Part shown: piece after piece, positions 1 through 13,400 of the stretch | How the letters are laid out: each line of letters opens with the position of its first letter | How positions within the stretch are numbered: position 1 is the first letter of the stretch | DNA from: Anisakis pegreffii | Taxonomy: Eukaryota > Nematoda > Chromadorea > Rhabditida > Anisakidae | DNA length: 64,000 nucleotides | Assembly: GCA_035041965.1 (NCBI GenBank) | Contig: JAPYMA010003013.1 | Location: 38,164-102,163, forward strand | Reading direction: 5' to 3' | Position numbers and translations under genes: made by a program | The notes under the pieces: generated by a model | The model's database searches: none | Seen by the model: the letters and a program-made list of their open reading frames with translations, nothing else | Told to the model about the DNA's origin: nothing

Positions 1-1491
1 GCGTAAATTTCACAAGCCGATCACTCTATGCATTCCATTACCACAAAGTACTCACAAGGGCATGCTCACACAGTATAGGTCAGTGGTCACTGTTCTACCA
101 AACTACATTCATTTGTTCATTCCTAAGTCGTTTTACGACAGCATCTTCGAGAAGGCGTTTGATGCATTCTACGTTTTAGTGAAAAGTGTCGTTAAAGTCT
201 CAACATCTACAAATATTAATATTTACCTCTTCAAAATTTCAATTTTTCAGTGGTCAGCCAGGTCAAGAACCACCTACTCTCCGTCTTTTGTGCAGTATCA
301 CTGGTGGTTCGGCACCAGCACAATGGGAAGATATCACCGGGACTACGCAACTAACATTCACTGGTAATTTGGTTTGGAATGTTTCAAAAACTTCATCTTT
401 AGAGATTGAATTTCCTGTACATACTGTTCGAGTATCTCACTTTCCCGATTATCATTGATTTATTTGTGATTGAACTGTTTCAGGTGAGGATGTGTCGTTC
501 ACAACAACAGTATCTGCAAGATTCTGGCTGATGGACTGTCAAACACCACGAGACGCAGCCCGTATGGCTCAAGAAGTTTACAACGAGGCTATCGCTGTTC
601 CATATATGGCCAAATTCGTCATTTTCGCTAGACGCACGTTCCCAACCGAGGGCCAGCTGAGGTCAGATGATTTCAAGACTGGGATGATTTCAAGAATACT
701 GAGCTTATTGCTGGATACCTGTAGTTTTAATGGATATCTTTTCTGACTGAAGAGCATTCATCCATGTGAACCGGCTGTGCCAGAATGAAAAAAGATGAAT
801 GTACATAGTTACAGAATCACTTTTATAAACTGTTCGTTCTGAAAGTGATCATTGTGAGTGTTTTAAGAGTGTTCTGTATGACTGATGATCGAGAAGATAA
901 AACACTCGAAAAACAAGAACATTTCATCGAAATCGCAAAATCTAAGGATGTAGAAGTGCTGAGTGGTCGTCATCAATTTCTCGAATTCGCTGGTAATATT
1001 CTACCGGTCACTAAGAGTGGTGATCAACTGTCTCTGTATTTCTTACCGTTCCAAGAGAATCGACTTGCCTTCCTCATAAAGGTAAGCTATTCATGAACTG
1101 TATTTCTCACTTAGCAGCCTTTTGCGTTTTCGTTGTAATCGATGCACTATCCACCGATGTACAGTGTTTCACCGCATTTACAATCAGCTGAGACTGGGCA
1201 ATAGCGGAAGATTTTTTCTCGCCGTAACAGTTGCATAAAAAGTCAGTGCAAATAACTCTCGAACATTTTCGTTTTTGATGTGACGCTATCGATAAGTTTG
1301 TTTTGATGTAAGATCGTATTGAAGATGTTATTGATCTTATTATCTTCTAGACACGAGCGCAAGATAATGAAGAAGCCGCGGCAGGTGGTCGTATAGCATT
1401 CATGAAGGAACCGAAAACTCGAGCCGACAGTTTACCACCACAGCAACCACTTTGCACCTTGGCGATCACTTTACCTGATTATATTGGACAG
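1..1491 (+). CDS. unc-44: Ankyrin ZU5-UPA exons
   Basis: Five exons (1-78 partial, 251-363, 484-661, 868-1081, 1351-1491) encode the end of the ZU5 region and the UPA domain, which together form the spectrin-binding supramodule of ankyrins. Recognisable ankyrin signatures are [66 protein letters not shown] and FMKEPKT. Splice phases are 2, 1, 2, 0, 0. The first exon is cut by the window edge; its donor is at 79-80. Confidence 0.9.
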
Positions 1492-4400
1492 GTGAGAAGA
1501 TTTTTATCCTTCTCACTAGTGTTATTAACATGCTAATATTTACCTTCGTTGTGCGATTCTTGAATGCATACACAAACGGTAGATGACTGCTGAAACAAAT
1601 CAATCACAATTTCGATCATGATAAGTAAACCACTGTCAATAGACTATTGAATATTACCGTGTACTTATAATAATGTTAAGAAATCTGTTATTTCAAAATT
1701 GAATATTCATATTTATTCAAACTTCAGGAATCTCAACTGTCGAGTCATCGACCGGATGATAAATCGATAATGGCTAAGTATGCTGATCAACTGAAAGAAG
1801 GCAGTGATCCACCAGGCTTGCGAATGGCTCATATGGCTCGTTTGATTGGACCCGATTGGCATCGACTAGGACGTGCGCTGGATATTCCAGATGCAGATAT
1901 TCGGCAAATACGTCATCAAATGATCGGTAAAGAACCCATAACGATTCTGCGAATTTGGGTGTTCCTCAAGAAGGAATATGCAACTCGTGAGTTTTATTGG
2001 ATGTTTTAGATTCCGATCGATTGAATTGGTTCTATTAGGGAATCTGAATTTGAGTTGAGCTCAGAGTTCGATTCATATTGCAAAAGCAGTTGCCCTTAGT
2101 TGCGCATTAGCCTGAATCTGTCAAATCAATTAATGGAGCTTTTTGTTTAGCTGATGCACTTCGAAGTGCATTGCGTAGAATCGGACGTGAGGATGTACTG
2201 AGTGAAGTTGATAAAGATGACGAATCAGTTGATATGGATTCGATGATCAGCTCGTCGTCGTTGACCCATCAAACACCTCTGCCTACTGCACCAATCATCA
2301 CCACCACCGGTACCGCTACAACTACGATCACATCTACTTCAGCATCTGCTGTTCAGCCTGACACCGCGACACCAACAACTACTAGTCATTCATACTCACA
2401 AGCTAAAGAGGTAAAATCTCGTTTGATTCTTAAAATAACACTGATTGAGCACTTGAAATTCCTGTTGATTTCTTACAATTTAATCCATTCCTGTGGCACA
2501 AGTGGTATTGATTCAGATGAAATTTCTTATCGATATAAGAAATCAGCAGTGGAATTCAAACTTTCGCAATGTAGATATAAGCATCTTATTTATGTTTATA
2601 TATACATTGCGAAATTTGCACATTCGGGTGGAACAAAGTATAACAAGAAGCAAAAGTTGATAAGTGCTGGAGTGATCGTTGGTTGTTAACTTTCGTGTAA
2701 TTTACAAATCACACCAGAATAACTAAGTCCAATTGCAATTGGCATTATTTGTTCTACATATAAAGCGTGTTAAAAACATTTAAAATTCATGTGCTTACTG
2801 TCTATCAAATAATTTAGTGTTCTACAACATATGTGACTCTGAACATTCATCCAAGTTGTCCAATAAATCGTGGAATGCGTTACATCATTGATTACAATAA
2901 AACGAAATTGTATTCTGTCATTTTGTATAAGCGTAGCAAACGAAAAATCTTTTTTGCTGGCATCTGAGAAACGGCGTACCCATCAGGAATCGCTGAATAT
3001 TTTTCCCCATCAAAGCCGTTCGGTTGGCAGAGAGAGCTGATAGCTTGTAAACTCTTTGAAAAGATAACTGCGTACGTAGATTTGCACGAAATGTAGTTGG
3101 AAGCTGTTTCTGAAAGTATTGATGAGCACTAAATTCGTCATATATGATTACTAATTGTGAAATTTTTTGTTGGTATTTGTATGATATGAAATGAGCGCAA
3201 ATGCGAATGTTGTTGATGCTTTCGAACAGATAAGAGTTATTGCGGTATACCGTTTCAATGCGATTGTCTTCTTGATCGTTCCATTTTGTTTTACTTTTCT
3301 TTCGTTCCAGAGAAGAAACAATATACGAAATGTGCGCTGAATGTACCTGCCTTTCTATAAATGAGCGTTTATTAGTATTAAACACATCTATCTCTATGAG
3401 ATGCGTTGCTGTGAGTGGTTATGTTGCATTCGTTCAACGTCCAATTTCAAGCAGTTTCAGCCAGTCGTTGAAGAAGACATGGCCATCTCTCAGTCGACTG
3501 CTCCACGTGATTATCAAACCTATGCTGAACCTGATCATGTTCAGTTTGCACGAGCTTCTACCGCAGATGCGCATGCCGTCCAGGCTGTACCAGCAAGTGA
3601 TCTTCAAGGTTGTAACTATTCATTGATGAATTCATCATCATCACTTATTCTCGTACACTTATCATTGATTGTCATGATGATGTCGTTTGAAAACCTCATT
3701 TCATGTGACGTTTCTTCATTGTTGTAATAAGTTCCTTATAGATGAAGATGAAGAGGTTCCTGTCTCAGAGATTCGTACCGTTGTACGCACAGAAAGACAT
3801 GTGCATGATTCGGAAAATGGTTCGTGTTCTCAGTGTCTGTATGTATTTTTCTTTCATGATCATGTCATAGGAATGATCAGTAATAGAAATAAACATCACA
3901 TATCTCTGATCAAGTCAGTGAATTCCTGTTACTGGCTGCAGTTCTGAGCTGAATGATTTGGCATACTTGTGATGTGGGGTTTGAAAGTAGAATTCGGAAA
4001 TGAAATAGAGATTGAACTGGTGAATCAGTAGTTATTACAGGTCCGATAGTTGAAGAACGTACCATAACGACAACTTATGAGGATGATATTGCTGTCAATG
4101 AAGAAGTAGTTGATAGAATAGTCCCGTTGAATGAAGAAGAGCAAGAAAAGTGGGATCGTATGGTGCGTGAAGCTCAGGAGGCTCTTGATCACGAGGTAAC
4201 GTTCGGTTGACTGTTTCAATATGCTTTCGTTTACAATTACCTAGTTGTCATTGGATTCGTCCAATGAGTATCAGCTGTCATGCCCCGTGCTCATCAAGTT
4301 GATTGTGATTGTAAAATTGTGCAACCTTATTTCATCGATCAGTAGCACTGTCAGAGCACATAAGTAGTGATATATCTGAAGCCCACGTAGAATGCGAATG

Positions 4401-7400
4401 CGTCAAATTTTGCACGAATAGTCGGCGGAGCTATGGTTCAGAAACGCATCGTTGTATTGTATTTATCTTGCAGAAATCATTACAGTCAGACGAAGGTGAT
4501 CACCAAGAGGTATTTGAAGAAGAACATGAAACTGAAGATGGTAAAATTGTGAAGAAGACAACCGTTAGAACAACTCATGTAACAACTACTCATGACGAGC
4601 AACCAACAGCTGAGTGGAGCTACAGGGATCATGAAAGTAAACCCATTGCAGAAAAGTATCCACATTCAGCATCAAAAGTTGTCACTGCTACAAGTACTGC
4701 CATTAGCGGTCATTCACCAGGTCCGTTACATGAACTCGTTGATTTTTTATCTCGTTTGATTCCCGCTGAATGCCCATCGCATTGTGTTCTCGATTCTTCA
4801 AAAGTTTCGAGTAATTTTAAGTATCAAAAGCAAATGGGATCGAAATCAAAGAAACTGACGTTAAAAGTGTCAGTGAATGAACAGAGTAATCCACCTGATT
4901 TGATAGATATACTTTATTTGTTCTTTCATTTTATATATCTCATTTGTTCATTTATTCGTTCAAGCCAGATATATTTTTCATTTATTCGTGTTAAAAAAAC
5001 GTTGTGGTAGTGTTAATGGAGGTCACACATCTATCTCGTTCTTCCACTGCTTATCACACACTGCAGTTCGCAATCGGCTGTTACGATGAACAAAACAAAA
5101 TGAAGTCCCTTTGGAGGTGTATTATGTTTCCTCACCTGCTGCTAAGATTTGACCCCGCAACTAATGAGGCATGAATCATCCAGTGCATGTTGTATTTGAT
5201 TCTTATGCAGCGTAACTGTTTGCATAGAAATGAAGAAGTTATTATCGAGAATGTCTTGTGAATGAAGGATTTATGAGTGATTAGAATAAATGGAGAATGG
5301 CTTTTGCTACCAAATGATATGATTACCTGCGTGTGTCAGACGGTTTCTCTCATCGGCAACCTATTTGCTTCATTGTCATTCGATCATATTTAGCCCTCTT
5401 TTCTCATTTTGCTTCTTCCCATCCAGCAACCAATTCTTCCTCCAATTATGATGCTTCTAATTCTACTTTCATCCTATTTTCTATCTGATTACGTGTCTTT
5501 TTTCATTCAGTCTCTCCTCATCTATATGCTGATTGCTTTTTGAACCATTAAATTCTGCTTATTCCGCTGTCCTTGAGTCATTCAGCTGTTCGTGCATCGT
5601 CTTTAAGACATTTTAGGTAGCATATTTAAACAGAGGTACACACATTCAAGCTAGCTTAGAATAGATTAGCGAACGTTAAGGGAGTTAGGGACATGATAAG
5701 TTCTTGCTTTTGAAGTTCTAGTGGGGCGCGATTGCGATTCAGAATTTGTGGTGAAGCGAGGAAGTATTGGAAGAATGAGAAAGAGAGTGACGTATCTTTT
5801 GTACTGTTTAAAATGATACTGAGAGTTGATTGGAGATGGGAAGCAAAAGAGAGACAGGAAAATTGTAGAAAATCATTTGGTTGATGGGTTAAAACTTTTT
5901 CAGAAATCTCGGAGAAGGAGGGCACAATGAAGATGAAAGAACTGAAGCAAGCTGTTGGCGATAAGGGGCGTGTGAATGAAAGCGAAGGTAGTGAAATGCT
6001 GCAATGAAAATGAATAAATTAATCAATAAACTTCAGTGAAACCAAATAACTTAAATTCTAATACAATACAATATAATATACTGTTCTTCATCCGCCCATT
6101 CTGAGTCGCATATATCCGATTGTTTCACTAATTTAATTGTGACCGCTTATGGCTATTATATAATCACATAAACAAATGATATTAATGAATATCTCACACT
6201 CTAAGTAGTGATCACATGCTGTAACATTATGAATCACTGTCACTATGCTGATCATCACAATCATTCGCTGCAATGATATTAGGCATTTTGTTTACGAATA
6301 TTTTTTGAATTTTGCTTATGTATTCATTTCATGCTCCTTTTTATTATCACTGCTTGTTTTTTAATAGTCAAGAAACAAAAGACTCGTTCTGTTGCTTAGA
6401 TTGTCTGATTTGTGTTGCTATTCTAACAGTGCTATGCTAATGTGTAACTGTGTGCTAGAATGTTGATCACTCGATAAACATATATTCTCTTCTCTTCTAC
6501 GAATATCTTTTCGTGTTTTATCAAACAGCACAAACACAATCAGGTCAACAGCTGACTGACGGAATGAAGAGGCATGTCCTGTTCCTTTTATTACACACAA
6601 CCTACCTATCTTAACTTGTCTGCTACCGTTATTCTCATTATGTCAGGTACTCAGCTTAATTCATCACAATCCTCGCTGTGCGTTATTGGTGCCCTAACGA
6701 TCTCTGTTATTCAATCGCTATGTCTAGTGCCATCAGTGGTTAATGATAATGATTCTATTACTAACGCTGAGACTCTGAGTGCAACTCACTCATCGTACTG
6801 AATCATTTCATAAATTGCTCGTTGAAGATGAGGAAAAAAGTTCAGAGTTATCGCAACAAGTTGCTGTTGATATTGATAATGCTGCAGTGGGTCAGAAAAA
6901 ACCAGTTGAACATAAGCAGCTCAATAATGATATCGGAGCATTTAGTGTTGGAACGTTGTTGCAAAGAGGTGGTGTTATTATGGAACAACAACTACACCAA
7001 GAAGATCATCTTGCTCAAGGTGAGAGAGAGCAATCTCCTGTGAACGACCCCACCTCGCCGCCCCAAGTCGATGAAGCGCAACCAATTGCTTCAAGTGGTC
7101 AGTTCGAACGCAAACGAACTGATTCGCTGGCCGCTGCAATTTTATCAGCCCAAGATGCACCGCTTGGTCAAAAGGCTACCGTACAGTTCGTAAGTTCATC
7201 AGGCGCTGGTGTACCTCCGACGCTAATTGAAGCAGTTGAAACGAGCGAAAGTGAGTCACATATTCAGCCACCGGCATCTGAAGCTACCAAGCAGGAACAA
7301 GTACCAAGCTCTGAAACAGCTATCGTCAAACTTTTGTTTACGCTTCATCAGTTACAAATGACAGATCCGAGTCGGTACGAAACGGCTGTACGCCGGATCC

Positions 7401-10400
7401 AGGATCTAGAGGAAGAGTTGCGTATGGCTGGTGCTGTGTGTCCACCAGATGTGCGTGTTACAGATGCAGTTGCTAAGGCACTCGCAATAGCTGGTCGTAA
7501 TTCGGATATTCAAATTCGTGTCAATTCATCGCGTCAAACCAGCACTACCAAAACTGTGTTTGAGGGTGAAACTCCGCATTTCCAAGGGCTTGATAACGAC
7601 ATGATTCAACGTCTTCAGCAGCAGCTTATCTCAAATCTGAGTCAGATCAATTAATCATTCTTGACTAATTCGTTTAATATCGTTCCGAAAGTGATTTGTT
7701 TGCGTGGCTCGTTACTGTGCATGTTGTCCGATTATTTTTATTTTTCAGTCGTTGTGTCTTCGTGCTATTCGTTATCCTCTCATGCGGAGTTCATTCTTAA
7801 GTTATTATGAGAAAAGCAGTAATATCACCTCCACTTCAATGATTCGATTTTGATGAATTTTGGGGAAATAAGAACGCGGCGCAGTGTACTCTGTTTGAAT
7901 AGCGCGTTAATTTCAGGTTCGGTAGCTGCTCCTCAGCAATCTGCTCAACAGCAACAAAAGCCAACACCTCAACCAGGTAACCGAGTGTCTCTTCTTATCA
8001 AATTTCCAAATATTACCGCCACTTTTTATTGTTCCATTTCGGTTGGATTATCTGACGGTCATTAGAGCGATCGTTCATCTGAAAATGCATAAAATTATTT
8101 CACCTCTTAGCTTGTAAATAGTCGATCGGTGTGTTCTAGCTGACAAAGAATGTGTTCTAGCAATCAGCGATTGATTCAGCAACCTGTATTTATGAAATTT
8201 CACTGTGCATGTTAAGTGCTTCATCTGCTTTATCGGTGGTTTTCATGCTGTTGCGCTTACTGCACTCATTTGTACGTATGACAGATCGCCACTTTCTCTT
8301 TCAACACCTACATGAACATAATTTTCATTTGCTTAACATCCGATTAAGTCATAATGTCAAAGCAGAAGAAAATCAGAAAGCTGACCCACTAATCAGCAAG
8401 CTCTTTGTCAGTATTTCACCGGTTGGATGAAAGGATTCGAGTCCTTGAGTTCAAACAAGTATTTCGAAAACGATTGCCAAACTGTGGAAACGAATCGATC
8501 AACTGTGGATTGCATATTCCTCAATTTCCAGCATTGCCAGGAATATTTAATGCCATGCGAACCACTACAGTACTCCTGGATTCTGTTAACACACTTTTAC
8601 TCTTACTGAACAACGATATTGTATTACAAAGCTGTTTGCTTCTAAGAGTCAGCTCCAAAGCATTTACTTTTGCACGTTTGCGTCGAAAAATATGCTCAAT
8701 CTATTAAACTGAATACAGATATAGTGTGCAATGTGTATCGATTCGATCTGTAACAATTGCTTCCCATCATTTACTTATAGTTTTCGCCTACGGCACATTC
8801 GTATACTTCATTTGATTTAACTGCACTTTGTTATTGAGATGGACAGAAATTAAATGAGCGATACTCATGAACGCTGAATATAATATCAACGTTACCTTCA
8901 AATACCAATTCTTTCAGCATTCACGAAACCAAGGAAATAGCAAGTGTATCTCATGTAAGAAATGCTGTCTTGGAACCAAAGTACATCTCAAATTTTGCTG
9001 CTTTTCACTAGCATATTGACATAATAACCACGATTATTGAGTGAGTTCAGAAAATGGGCCAACAATGTTTTATTTTAGTCCTTATTGATTTCTAATGTAA
9101 TTATGATAGAACAGAGAACAGCAGAGTCGACCATCGTTAGTTCAAACAAAAGCGTCATATTTCGATCACGAAACTGGCCTCTTTAAATGAGTAAAAGTTG
9201 AAACGATTTCTCGGTCACTTTACATTTGTTGTCATTTCATTCCAACAGAGCTTTACGTTGAAAAGTTTTCATTTACAAGTCGGCATATTGACAGCTTTCA
9301 ACATCCATCCTCGTGTCGGACTTAAAATAGATTTACTGACGTAATGGTTTATTGAAAAGTGTAAAAGAAAATTTTGCTACCTTTATTTTTGCTTTCTGCT
9401 TGTTTATAGTGAAGGGGTTAATGGCTTACCGCGCCCGTAACTCAACTATTCTCATATCAACGAACGATGAAAACATATTTTTGTGTTTGTTAAGAATTGA
9501 CGATTCATCACAAAATTTTCTTAAAGCCATGCAATAGCTCGCAAGTATCTATCCTCAGGCAAAAACTCAGTGTTTAAAAATTGATTTAGCTCTTTTAACG
9601 GACGATTGACGATTGTTTTGCTTTTTCCAACTCAAACTGCGAACAGCTGCAAAGTGGACTAGCCTCCTCTATCATCTCCAACTTTTTCGTCTGCCGTGCT
9701 CATCGCTCGCAGGGAAAGCATCACAGTCAGGAAGTAGAACTGAAAATATAGAACGCTGACAATGGGGAATTCTTTCGAATCATCGCACGGATTTTTAAAA
9801 CGTCTTCAAAGAAACATTGTTTTGGAAAACTGATCATATTACCTCGACAGATGTTTATTTTTATGAACTGATATCGGCTGAAGACAGCAGAGCCGTCAGA
9901 AATGATGAATGCTGTAATCGTGAGAGGGGTCAGACAGCACAACATTAAAAATGTGTTCTTAGGTAGTATAAAAAGCATGGCATCTAGATGCAAATATGTT
10001 ATCTGTTATACTCATTAACATCTTGGAAATGTTTCGATATCGATGAGCACTTCATTGTGAAGCATTTTCGTTAGAAAATCAGTTTCTGTTAAGAGGATAC
10101 GATTAATCAGCCGCAGATATTCTATTATTAAGGCACTAATTCAATCCGAAACCGAACGCCTTGTGATCTAAGCTGAATTCTTGCTCCAAATACTTTTTGT
10201 CACAAATCATTGCATCGAAAAATGACAACAGAAAATGAAATGACTGAAACTCAGGAATGCAATAAATAATGATGGAATGGTAGCTACACACGATAGCTTT
10301 TGCAGAGACAGATCAAAAACATGAAAGTATGGCAGAAGGGTTCACAAGTGAGGACGGTTCAACGATCGTGTCCAAGAAAATGACTCGTGTGGTTACCACA

Positions 10401-13400
10401 ACGAAGACAGCTGTCGCTGGTTCGTATCTTCGTCTACTTATAATATTTATCATTATCATTCATTCGTTCCATTCCCATTCCTGTTGAACTCGCTTAACAA
10501 AACTGCTTCCACTACATCCAGAAACTCAGAACTAAAGTTCGATTATAAAACGTTCATCAATTCATTTCGAAACAATCATGTCATAAGTTGCAGGTGAACA
10601 GAGCAGTGATGCAAAAGCGGCTGGTGAGTAGATGCTTTATGTTGTATAACTGATCACTTTGCTCATTTTATTAACTCTTGTCACGGGATTAATCTACTGA
10701 CACAACTAACCAAGTGTTGTCAGATAAAAGCATTTCTCCTGAATGCATGCTGTTTGTAATAAATCGGAAAGGATAGAAAGAATAAGTGCAGTGAACTGGA
10801 TGCTGCCTGCGTACGTGGTACGATTACGTATAATGTTTATCAATGAGACGCAAGCAAGCATTTTGGTAATTGCATTGTTGTTTTATTGGTGCTTATTCAA
10901 TCCCGTTGATGCAAAATAAATTTTAATCTCAACAAAAACAAAAATTTTTCCTGCTAAAATGATAAAATGATAACTTCAGACGCTCATAGTGTTTTTTATG
11001 AGTTAATGCCGTTTGGCTGATTCTATAAATTTATTTTTTAATGAACATTTGAAATTCTCATATTTAGCTACCCTCGTGAGACCATTATTCCTTAATATCG
11101 TTTATTTTGCACCAGTGAAAGTCTCTGCATAGTAACAATTCGTTATCTCATTCGTATGGTTCTGTTTTCGTAGCTTGGTTTTATTTAAATATTTTCCATA
11201 CTCTTTAAACCACTTCAGTTCTTTTTTGTTTTCAGACGATACAGCAACTTATGTTTCACTGCTTCCTTCTTTTTGTGTTCCTGCATTGCTTTCGTTTTTA
11301 TTATATGTTTTGCCTTGGCAATAAAGCATATTCGTTGATTTTTGTTATCGTTTTTTTGTTGTGATCTGTAAAGAGATTGGGTTCATTTCATTATTGTTGT
11401 TGTTTTTTACTTAACTGATTCTGGTGAAACATGCTACATATATGGCATTAATCAGTCTAACCACACAATAATACTCACGCACACCCATAAAAAATAGGCA
11501 ACAAATAATCGAAATGACGCTGCGAGTGTGAATGGCGAATTAATGAAGAGATGAGGAATACAACTAAACAAAGCTTACGTCTCCAATAACATCACACTCA
11601 CTAATCTGGTTATGAATCTTCAAGCCATTATTCCCTAATCATGATAGGCTCGTTATTCTATTCAGGCGATGATCTCATACGACTGAAGGTAAACGAGCAA
11701 GTCTATTCAGGAAGTGTAGACCCAACCGATCAACACATTCACCTCGTACCGATCACTAAAAGTGAACAAACCTCGAAACAGCAGCAGTAGAAAGTATGTC
11801 GAGGAAATGGTTCGAGGTTGAGCTTGATTTAATCAAACTTCAATGCTACTGACAAAATAAAGTCATAAAGCAACAAAACAAAGACAACAGCAACATCAAT
11901 TATTAAGCAACGTCACAATTATTATTTTTATTGTTTATGAAAGGCATTGTTTGATATTTATGTGATCATTTTCACCAGTATCATGACTGTCTTCGCTATT
12001 TTCAAGAATATTCAGTTTCGCTGTAATTTTGTTGTGTTGTTTCACCAGACGTAAAGCACACGAAAATAGCCGCTGTGAGCACTTCTTTCTATATCTGATT
12101 TTCAGTTTTCCATCTTATTTTCATTTGCTGCACATTTCTCAAATAGTGCTGTTATCATGAATCGCCGCAAAAAAAAGAGAACGGCTTCGAGACATACAAG
12201 TGTTTGCGAATTTGTTTTCTCAATCGACTTACTCATTCTGCTGAAAAGTTATCTATTCATTAACTAAGGCATGCTTTTTCAAACTGGAACAGCTGAAGCA
12301 ATATTCCTTAATTTCGTTCGGAAATCTTTCAGTGAAAGTCATTCGATTCAGATTTTCCACTTCATCTGTATGATCATGCTTGGTGGTCGTGATTTGTCAA
12401 CTGTTTTCCTCTTTTTTTATATGTTCTGATATTATTATCATAAACAATATTACTATCAACAATGAACATTTGAATAATATTATCATAAGCTGTTATCAAA
12501 AGTTTATGAGCACATTACGTAGAAGTGCTGTTCCGTTCACTGCATCACGGAGGGATGCTGATATACATTGTGTTTGAATGACGGGATCGTTTAATTTCGA
12601 GTCTTTGGAAGTGTCAGCAAATACAATATTCAGTTTTTTTCTTTGCTTTCTCGAAATCGAAAGAGATTTCGTTTCCTCGTCGCTTTCTCAATATCATAAA
12701 AGACTGAAGCAAATACAGGCCACACTCTATCACTTGTTATGACACATTTGTGCTGGACTGCAGAATGCCACTTTACGAAGTAATTTATAGTGGTGAACGC
12801 ATTCACTGAAACAAGAAAATAATTAAAGCGAAAGATCTGCAATTGACATGGCTGCTAAAGCTGTGGTGACTTCAAAAAAATAACCCCGTAGCGATGGTCT
12901 GTAAAATTCCGAGAATTTCATGTTAGGCTTCACTCAGGACTGAATATTAAAACAAAGGGTATTATTTGAATCGAAAGGCTAAAAAATCGAGGAAAGGCCA
13001 AAAAGAATTAAAGCAGAAAAATACAGCTAATTTCGTAACTATTCTCTTTTACTGCGATGCACAATACAAATGTAACGTATCGTCAACACTACACATTGGC
13101 ATTCATTTTTTTATTCAAACACTTCCTTAATTTATGTTTTGTTCGTCGGTTTCTTCAAGATCATTCCAGCCACCATTATTGTGATTCTACCATTTTATTG
13201 TCATGAATGTATGAATGAATTTCCAGAGAAGGAAATAAATGCAGTTCATATTTTCATAAAGTTCAAACTCATTGTGTGAATTTCATAGGTCAACTAGTGG
13301 AACATTTTAAATACTGAAGTTGTGCATACAACCACTTCCATAAGTTTTACCAAACAATTTGTTACCGCAATGGCTCTTGAGTAAAGCTCAGTCGAGTGGA

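Noticed and set aside
2918..3385. 155-codon minus-strand frame in an ankyrin intron
   Set aside because: No recognisable domain, irregular composition, no splice or start context.
4721..5010. Extension of the 4474-4720 ankyrin exon to a stop at 5010
   Set aside because: The extension turns hydrophobic and AT-rich, and the phase-1 donor at 4721 explains all downstream exons.
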